Below are positions 5,486 to 9,906 of a stretch of DNA of 9,906 nucleotides, piece by piece. Each line of letters starts with the position of its first letter. The first letter of the stretch is position 1. Both the position numbers and the translations under genes were made by a program. Source of the stretch: an uncultured Collinsella sp. Lineage in GTDB: Bacteria > Actinomycetota > Coriobacteriia > Coriobacteriales > Coriobacteriaceae. Location: contig CABUAL010000044.1 in NCBI GenBank assembly GCA_902489515.1, positions 1 to 9,906 of the forward strand. The letters run 5' to 3'. The notes beneath the pieces were generated by a model. It saw only the letters and a program-made list of their open reading frames with translations, was not told where the DNA came from and did not search any database.

Positions 5486-6652
5486 TTACTCGGCGTCGGT
5501 CTCCTCGTCCTTCTTCTCGGAAGGAAGCGGGGTAACCTCGATCTCGACGCCCAGAGTCTCAGCAGCGGACTTCATGGACAGAGAGATACGACGACGGTCG
5601 AGGTCGATCTCCATGACCTTGACCTGAACCTTGTCGCCCACGTGGGTGACCTGAGAAGGCTGGTCGACGTGCTTGTTGGCCATCTCGGAGATGTGCACCA
5701 GGCCCTCGATGCCCTCGCCCAGGTCGACGAAAGCGCCAAACGGGACAAGCTTGGTCACAGTGCCCTCGACGATAGCGCCGACGGGGTACTTCTTGACCAG
5801 TGCGCGCCACGGATCCTCGGTGGTCTGCTTGAGACCCAGGGAGATGCGCTCGCGGTTGAGATCGACGTCGAGAACCTCGACCTCGACCTCCTGGCCGACC
5901 TTGACAACCTCGGAAGGATGGTTGACGTGGTTCCAGGAGAGCTCGGAGATGTGGATGAGGCCGTCGATACCGCCGAGGTCGACGAAGGCGCCGAAGTCGA
6001 CGATGGAGGAAACGGTGCCCTGGAGACGCATACCAGACTTGAGCTTGGACAGGATCTCGGAGCGCTCGGCCTTACGGGACTCCTCGAGCACGACGCGACG
6101 GGAGAGGACGACGTTGTTGCGGTTGCGGTCCATCTCGATGACGCGGGCCTCGATGCGGGTGCCCATGTAGGAGGTGAGGTCCTTGACGCGACGGAGGTCG
6201 ACGAGGGAAGCGGGCAGGAAGCCACGCAGGCCGATGTCGAGGATCAGGCCGCCCTTGACAACCTCGATAACCTCGCCCTCGACGTTCTCGCCGGAGTTGA
6301 ACTTCTCCTCGATGCGGTTCCAAGCACGCTCGTACTCGGCACGCTTCTTGGACAGGACCAGACGACCGTCCTTGTCCTCCTTCTGGAGAACCAGAGCCTC
6401 GATGGGATCACCGAGTGCAACGATGTCTGCAGGGTTAGCGTCCTTGCGGATGGACAGCTCGCGGACCGGGATAACGCCCTCGGACTTAAATCCGATGTCA
6501 ACGAGCACCTCGTCATGCTCGATCTTAACGACAGTGCCGTTAACGAGATCGCCCTCATCAAAGTCGGTAATCGTACCGTCGATGAGGTTGTTCATCTCCT
6601 CCTCATTGACATCGTCAAGAGAGAAAATGGACGAGTTCTGAATCTCACTCAA
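5486..6652 (-). CDS. rpsA: 30S ribosomal protein S1, four S1 domains
   Basis: RNA-binding protein of 388 residues that helps the 30S subunit capture and unfold mRNA. Four S1/OB-fold repeats lie at about 34-103, 121-187, 206-275 and 292-361. The last two are the most canonical (VDFGAFVDLGGIDGLIHISELSW and VPFGAFVDLGEGIEGLVHISEM), and the first two are more diverged, as in S1 proteins of Gram-positive bacteria. The tail after 365 is acidic. Proteobacterial S1 has six repeats; four is typical of actinobacteria. No ATG lies upstream; I chose the TTG at 6652 (MSEIQNSS) because AAAGGGG lies 7-8 nt before it. The next in-frame ATG (codon 20) lacks such a site and would trim the N-terminal segment. 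It is a single-gene unit with its own terminator. Confidence 0.92.
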   Translation of the reverse strand: MSEIQNSSIFSLDDVNEEEMNNLIDGTITDFDEGDLVNGTVVKIEHDEVLVDIGFKSEGVIPVRELSIRKDANPADIVALGDPIEALVLQKEDKDGRLVLSKKRAEYERAWNRIEEKFNSGENVEGEVIEVVKGGLILDIGLRGFLPASLVDLRRVKDLTSYMGTRIEARVIEMDRNRNNVVLSRRVVLEESRKAERSEILSKLKSGMRLQGTVSSIVDFGAFVDLGGIDGLIHISELSWNHVNHPSEVVKVGQEVEVEVLDVDLNRERISLGLKQTTEDPWRALVKKYPVGAIVEGTVTKLVPFGAFVDLGEGIEGLVHISEMANKHVDQPSQVTHVGDKVQVKVMEIDLDRRRISLSMKSAAETLGVEIEVTPLPSEKKDEETDAE

Positions 6653-6967
6653 AGGTGGACCCCTTTCGAACTACGGGGCCCCGATTGCTAGGACCTACAG
6701 AAGGGTGCGACAAGCACACAACGTTTAGGAACACTCGGGAGCCGACAGATACTAATGTGACGCTTATGCAATCACGTTCGTATAGGTTACGGGGAAATGA
6801 GTTCGATTTCAAGCGTGAACTGCGATTTTTTACTCGTGTGGAGACTTTTTCGTAATCTTATGAACACACGTCTCCGCAACTTGACGATAACCAGCCAGGC
6901 ATTCGGCTTTGGGGTAAAGTATCCGGAGCCAACGATTCTAGATCGATTTTTCGAGAAAGGTGCCCGC
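6653..6967. other. divergent intergenic region between rpsA and the HAD hydrolase gene
   Basis: This 315 nt stretch has no credible gene. It is richer in A and T than its surroundings, with T-runs at 6825-6831, 6846-6850 and 6947-6951, and must hold the promoters of both flanking genes. GGAGAC (6840-6845)/GTCTCC (6870-6875) and CGTGTG (6835-6840)/CACACG (6865-6870) are two mutually exclusive 6-bp pairings at 6835-6875. An open frame entering from 6797 could extend the HAD protein by 57 residues but lacks a spaced ribosome binding site. Confidence 0.5.
6784..6812 (-). promoter_or_regulatory. weak candidate promoter for rpsA
   Basis: Minus-strand TTGAAA (6807-6812) and TAACCT (6784-6789) are spaced by 17 nt; the -35 is good and the -10 poor. 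It would imply a leader of about 125 nt, long enough for S1 autoregulation, which is known in other bacteria. Confidence 0.25.
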
Positions 6968-7726
6968 GTGCTCAAAGCAGTCGTTTTCGATATGGACGAA
7001 ACGCTTCTCAGCATCAACCTCAACGCGTTCATCCTTCGCTATTTTAAGGATGTCTCATCGATGCTCGCGGATATCGGGCACCGCAGCCGCGGTGGCACGA
7101 TGGCACGCCTCGGCACCATCTTGGTCGACCTCAACGCCAATCGCCGCAGCGGCACGGACAACCGCACCAATCTTGAGTTTTACCAAGAAGAGGTCGAGCG
7201 CCGATGCGGGATCTGCCTCTCCGATCCCCTCATCTACGAGGCGTTTACCTTCTACGACCGCGAAGTTCTTCCATACAAGAACGACGATGTCATTAACGCT
7301 CACGCCATGCCGGGCGCGCACGCCGCGCTCCAGGCCGTACAGGACGCAGGGCTGCGCTGCGCGCTCTTTACCAACCCCAGCTTTCCGCAGGGGGCCATCG
7401 AGTGCCGCATGGGCTGGGGCGACCTGGCCGATGCCCCCTTTGAGCTCGTCACGCACATGGGAAACACCACCCGCTGCAAGCCCGATGCCACCTACTATCT
7501 AGAGCAGCTTCAGGTGATGGGACTCGAGCCGCACGAGGTCCTTATGGTGGGCAACGATCCCAAACGCGACTTCCCGTCCCCCGATTGCGGCATCCAAACC
7601 GCCTTTGTGGGCCAAGGAAAACCGGGACGCGCCACCTGGCGCGGAACCATGGAAGATTTCGCCCACGACTTTAACGCCGTAATCGAGGCCTTCTACGAAC
7701 ACCAAATAGCCAACGAACTGTCATAG
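6968..7726 (+). CDS. HAD-superfamily hydrolase
   Basis: Soluble phosphatase-like protein of 252 residues starting VLKAVVFDMDETLL. All four haloacid dehalogenase motifs are visible: motif I DMDET (nucleophile D8, acid/base D10), motif II LFTNPS (T135), motif III lysine in CKPDATYY (K171) and motif IV GNDPKRD (D197, D201) for magnesium. The 100-odd residues between motifs I and II form a helical C1-type cap, which usually recognises a small phosphorylated metabolite; the substrate cannot be read from sequence. I chose the GTG at 6968 because GAGAAAGG lies 7 nt before it and motif I then falls at the usual position. An ATG at 6797 would add 57 residues with no HAD similarity. It is a lone gene converging on cyuA. 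Confidence 0.85.
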   Translation: MLKAVVFDMDETLLSINLNAFILRYFKDVSSMLADIGHRSRGGTMARLGTILVDLNANRRSGTDNRTNLEFYQEEVERRCGICLSDPLIYEAFTFYDREVLPYKNDDVINAHAMPGAHAALQAVQDAGLRCALFTNPSFPQGAIECRMGWGDLADAPFELVTHMGNTTRCKPDATYYLEQLQVMGLEPHEVLMVGNDPKRDFPSPDCGIQTAFVGQGKPGRATWRGTMEDFAHDFNAVIEAFYEHQIANELS

Positions 7727-7781
7727 AACCCCTCACTCGCTCCAAACAAAACAACGCCGCAGGTTGAGCATAAGCCAGCGA

Positions 7782-7879
7782 AAACGCCCCTAAGCGAGCA
7801 ATGTGCCTTGAAAGAGGAGGGCATAGGCCTTCTGGCCATGCCCGACGATTGAAAGGTAGATTGCCGCTTAGGGGCGTTT
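7782..7879. repeat. long-stem palindromic element, copy C
   Basis: A 98 nt unit with a perfect 14-bp outer stem, AAACGCCCCTAAGC (7782-7795) and GCTTAGGGGCGTTT (7866-7879). A second stem GCAAT (7798-7802)/ATTGC (7860-7864) continues, after a G-G mismatch, as TGCCTT/AAGGTA (7804-7809, 7853-7858). The terminal hairpin GGGCAT, bulged A, GGCC-TTCT-GGCC, ATGCCC spans 7819-7843. The internal loop carries TTGAAAGAGGA and GACGATTGA as in the other copies. It lies between the convergent HAD and cyuA genes, where it might also act as a bidirectional transcription barrier. Confidence 0.78.
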
Positions 7880-7892
7880 GCAGCGTCGACCG

Positions 7893-7920
7893 GTTACGCG
7901 GTTTGGTAAAACCGCGTAAC
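7893..7920 (-). other. perfect 12-bp hairpin overlapping the end of cyuA
   Basis: GTTACGCGGTTT (7893-7904) and AAACCGCGTAAC (7909-7920) form a perfect stem with a 4 nt loop, sharing base 7920 with the last base of the cyuA stop codon. Neither strand has a T-run after the stem, so it is not a textbook terminator. It may protect the 3' end of the mRNA or work with copy C 14 nt away. Confidence 0.6.
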
Positions 7921-9236
7921 TAACAAACCTGGGTTTTGCCGATCATGATGTTGAGGATCTCGACGTCGGTATCCTTCATGCCCACGCGGCCCACGTAGCC
8001 CATGCTGGCGATAGTCTCCTCCACCGTATCCTGGATCAAGCCCTCGCCGGCGCGGAAGCCGCGGCCCTGCATGGCCATATCGTGACCCAGAATCGCAGCG
8101 TCAACGGCTGCCGAAATCTTAGCCGCGCAACTCGCCTTGGCGCCATCGCATACGATGCCGCCCACGTTGCCGAGCGTATTGGAGACCGTTGCGCCAATCT
8201 GCTCGCGCGTGCCACCGCACAGCCAGGTAATCGCAGCGCCGGCGCCGCACGCGGCGCAAATAGCACCGCAAAACGCCGAGAGCGCACCAATATAGCTCTT
8301 GATATGCACGGCGATAAGATCGGACAGCATCACGGCGCGCACCAGGCGCTCGTGGTCGCAGCGCAGGAACTCAGCATACTCCATGACGGGCAATGCGCAG
8401 GTAATGCCCTGATTACCCGAGCCGCACACAATGGCGACCGGCAGCGCGCAACCGTTCATGCGGGCGTCGGACCCGGCCGCACGGGCACGGGCGCGGCAGG
8501 CGACGTCATCGGCACGAGCACCCAGCAGCGTACGGCCCACCTCGGCGCCCCAAGCGTGCGCAAGGCCCTCGGCACTGATTGCGCCATTCAGCTCAATCTG
8601 ACGCTCAACGGCAGCGCGGGCGTCCTCAATGTCACCGTACTCGATAAAGTCGATGATGGTCTCAATCGACATGGGCGTGTCGGCGTTATCTGCCGCCCGC
8701 TCAGCCACAACGCGCTCGGCGCAGGCGGCGCACTCCCCCGCCGACTTGCCGCATACCGGAATACCATCGAGCGTATGGCACGTGACATTGGTGTGGTGGT
8801 CGGTAATCTCGACGATCGCGGTATGGCCCCCGGCCGTCGCAGTCACCTTGATGTAGAGGTTGGGCACACCCTCGACAAGCGACACATCGCAGTAGCCGGC
8901 GTCGGCGAGGAGCTCGGTCACGCGAGCACGATCTTCGTCGTCAACGCTCTCGAGCACCTCGAGAGCGCTCTTAGCGTCGCCGCCCACGGCACCCAGCACG
9001 GCCGCGGCTTCAATACCGTGCATACCGCCCGAGTTGGGCACGGTCACGCTCTTAACGTTCTTGATGATGTTGCCCGAGCATGCAACATCCATATGATCGG
9101 GTTCGCAACCGAGCGTCTGACTCGCCAGCGCCGCTGCATAGGCAACGGCAATGGGCTCGGTGCAGCCGAGTGCACAGACAAGCTCGCGGTTCAAAACATC
9201 GCAAAACGCGGCATCACGGATGGAATCGGTAGGCAT
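7920..9236 (-). CDS. cyuA: L-cysteine desulfidase (CyuA/YhaM, UPF0597 family)
   Basis: Iron-sulfur enzyme of 438 residues related to the serine dehydratase alpha fold; it splits L-cysteine to pyruvate, ammonia and sulfide without PLP. Family signatures include LGCTEPIAVAYAAA (23-36, first cluster cysteine C25), NVKSVTVPNSGGMHGI (60-75), CGSGNQGITCALP (271-283) and AFCGAICAACGAGAA (321-335), then NVGGIVCDGAKASCA (357-371). The family binds a 4Fe-4S cluster through conserved cysteines; C25, C280, C323, C327, C330 and C363 are candidates, and I cannot say from sequence alone which ligate iron. The ATG at 9236 has AGGAGA 5 nt upstream. No cysteine transporter or regulator neighbour is in the window. 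The Cys-rich, oxygen-sensitive enzyme fits an anaerobic gut organism. A serine dehydratase activity is a possible alternative. Confidence 0.88.
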   Translation of the reverse strand: MPTDSIRDAAFCDVLNRELVCALGCTEPIAVAYAAALASQTLGCEPDHMDVACSGNIIKNVKSVTVPNSGGMHGIEAAAVLGAVGGDAKSALEVLESVDDEDRARVTELLADAGYCDVSLVEGVPNLYIKVTATAGGHTAIVEITDHHTNVTCHTLDGIPVCGKSAGECAACAERVVAERAADNADTPMSIETIIDFIEYGDIEDARAAVERQIELNGAISAEGLAHAWGAEVGRTLLGARADDVACRARARAAGSDARMNGCALPVAIVCGSGNQGITCALPVMEYAEFLRCDHERLVRAVMLSDLIAVHIKSYIGALSAFCGAICAACGAGAAITWLCGGTREQIGATVSNTLGNVGGIVCDGAKASCAAKISAAVDAAILGHDMAMQGRGFRAGEGLIQDTVEETIASMGYVGRVGMKDTDVEILNIMIGKTQVC

Positions 9237-9291
9237 AGGTATCTCCTGCTTGCATAACGGGCTAGGCTCTCAAAAAATGTTAGCTCCTTTA

Positions 9292-9311
9292 TTTGATAAC
9301 AATGCATCAAA
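9292..9311. promoter_or_regulatory. dyad TTTGAT-N8-ATCAAA upstream of cyuA
   Basis: TTTGAT (9292-9297) and ATCAAA (9306-9311) are exact reverse complements 8 nt apart, in the AT-rich stretch 55-75 nt before the cyuA ATG, where its promoter should be. The spacing differs from the FNR consensus (TTGAT-N4-ATCAA). The regulator is unknown. Confidence 0.35.
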
Positions 9312-9396
9312 AACCGCAACCATGGTTCCGGCGGACGGCGCTCAAGCGCAAACTGACGACATTCATTCACGAGAAGCCAGTCTTGTTGCCTGCTAA

Positions 9397-9426
9397 AGCG
9401 TTTGACCAAAAAACGCTCGAGCGTTT
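9397..9426 (+). promoter_or_regulatory. overlapping dyads upstream of rpiB, probable repressor operator
   Basis: AAACGCTCGAGCGTTT (9411-9426) is a perfect 16-bp palindrome with a central CG. A third half-site AGCGTTT lies at 9397-9403 and forms a second dyad with AAACGCT (9411-9417). Palindromes of this form with a central CG are typical of LacI-family operators, which often control sugar genes. TATCAT at 9442-9447 could be the -10 box, placing the dyads where a repressor would block transcription. Confidence 0.5.
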
Positions 9427-9508
9427 ACGCAAAAGTCGCGCTATCATGCAGTCGAACGCGGTAAACACCTTTAGCATTTGCGCCGCACAGACCAGAGAGG
9501 AACCATCC

Positions 9509-9906
9509 ATGAAGATCGGTATCGGTAACGACCACGCCGCCGTCGAGCTCAAGAACATCATTTCCGAGCACCTGAAGGAGCGCGGCTGCGAGGTCGTGAA
9601 CTTTGGCACCGACACCTCCGAGAGCTTTGACTACCCCATCGCCGGCTACAAGGTGGGTAAGGCCGTTGCCAACGGCGACGTCGACCTGGGCATCCTCATC
9701 TGTGGCACCGGTGTCGGGATTAGCTTGGCTGCCAACAAGGTCGAGGGCGTACGCGCCGTCGTGTGCTCCGAGCCCTTCAGCGCCAAGCTCTCCCGCATGC
9801 ACAACAATACCAACGTGCTCGCCTTTGGCGCCCGCGTCGTGGGCTCCGAGCTCGCCAAGATGATTGTCGACGAGTGGCTCGACGCCTTTTATTCCAAAAT
9901 CTATGA
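9509..9906 (+). CDS. rpiB: ribose-5-phosphate isomerase B, missing the last residues (runs off the window)
   Basis: Cytosolic enzyme of the LacAB/RpiB family interconverting ribulose 5-phosphate and ribose 5-phosphate in the pentose phosphate pathway. 132 codons are present, of about 145-150 expected. Visible motifs are GNDHAA (6-11), DYP (41-43), the active-site loop ILICGTGVGISLAANK with catalytic-base cysteine C65 and T67, VRAVVCSEPFSAKLSR (81-96), and HNNTNVLAFGARVVG with H98, all aligning with E. coli RpiB from memory. The cysteine at 65 marks a ribose rather than allose-type variant only loosely. The ATG at 9509 has GAGAGGAA 6 nt upstream. It may be controlled by the palindrome about 85 nt upstream. 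An allose- or galactose-6-phosphate isomerase subunit is less likely. Confidence 0.93.
   Translation, partial: MKIGIGNDHAAVELKNIISEHLKERGCEVVNFGTDTSESFDYPIAGYKVGKAVANGDVDLGILICGTGVGISLAANKVEGVRAVVCSEPFSAKLSRMHNNTNVLAFGARVVGSELAKMIVDEWLDAFYSKIY

Noticed and set aside
5240..6691. Long plus-strand open frame (483 codons) antisense to rpsA
   Set aside because: Its Asp/Leu/Val-rich repetitive protein mirrors the S1 repeats on the opposite strand. It also runs through the rpsA terminator and has no start signal.
6797..6967. 57-residue N-terminal extension of the HAD protein from an ATG at 6797
   Set aside because: The GGGGAA before it is too close to be a ribosome binding site, the extension lacks family similarity, and the GTG at 6968 has a well-placed site.
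8082..9257. Long plus-strand open frame (391 codons) antisense to cyuA
   Set aside because: No domain is recognisable and it lies wholly opposite a well-conserved enzyme gene.
9292..9311. FNR site upstream of cyuA
   Set aside because: The half-sites resemble TTGAT/ATCAA but the spacing is 8 rather than 4, so the FNR consensus is not met; recorded only as an unassigned dyad.
9265..9320. A 17-codon minus-strand frame upstream of cyuA as a leader peptide
   Set aside because: It lacks a ribosome binding site and has no regulatory codon run or following terminator.

Overview
The window looks like a chromosomal segment of a high-GC Coriobacteriia gut actinobacterium, most like Collinsella. This is inferred from protein resemblance, the four-S1-domain form of ribosomal protein S1, a bacterial type A RNase P RNA, and base composition; no database search was possible. 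It carries ordinary, well-spaced genes, mostly single-gene units with their own hairpins. I see no phage, transposase, CRISPR array, tRNA or rRNA.

Layout, left to right. Positions 1-194 (-) hold the start of xanthine phosphoribosyltransferase (xpt), cut by the window edge. A 12-helix major facilitator transporter (352-1656, -) lies downstream of metY (1798-3081, -, O-acetylhomoserine sulfhydrylase), separated from it by two hairpins, one a canonical terminator. Divergent from metY is a small C_GCAxxG_C_C redox-type protein (3313-3759, +) with a strong stem-loop just before its ribosome binding site. A YigZ/IMPACT-family gene (3828-4463, -) converges on it and shares a strong terminator region. 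Then come two tandem 97-98 nt palindromic elements (4578-4781), the RNase P RNA gene rnpB (4798-5161, -), a gene-free stretch with nested complementary segments (5253-5377), and rpsA (5486-6652, -). A HAD-family hydrolase (6968-7726, +) converges on a cysteine desulfidase, cyuA (7920-9236, -), with a third copy of the 98 nt element between them. The window ends in rpiB (9509 onward, +), preceded by a perfect 16-bp dyad.

How the genes relate: metY makes homocysteine from O-acetylhomoserine and sulfide, while CyuA releases sulfide from cysteine, so the segment holds both a sulfide consumer and a sulfide producer, though far apart and not in an operon. xpt and rpiB belong to purine salvage and pentose phosphate metabolism; rpsA and rnpB are core RNA and translation functions.

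The most interesting content is non-coding. The main item is a three-copy family of about 98 nt long-stem elements. Their stem sequences differ almost completely while pairing is retained, and their inner loop and terminal hairpin are conserved, which suggests selection on structure. Further candidates are a multi-branched fold between rnpB and rpsA, a leader stem-loop before the C_GCAxxG_C_C gene, and overlapping dyads before rpiB.
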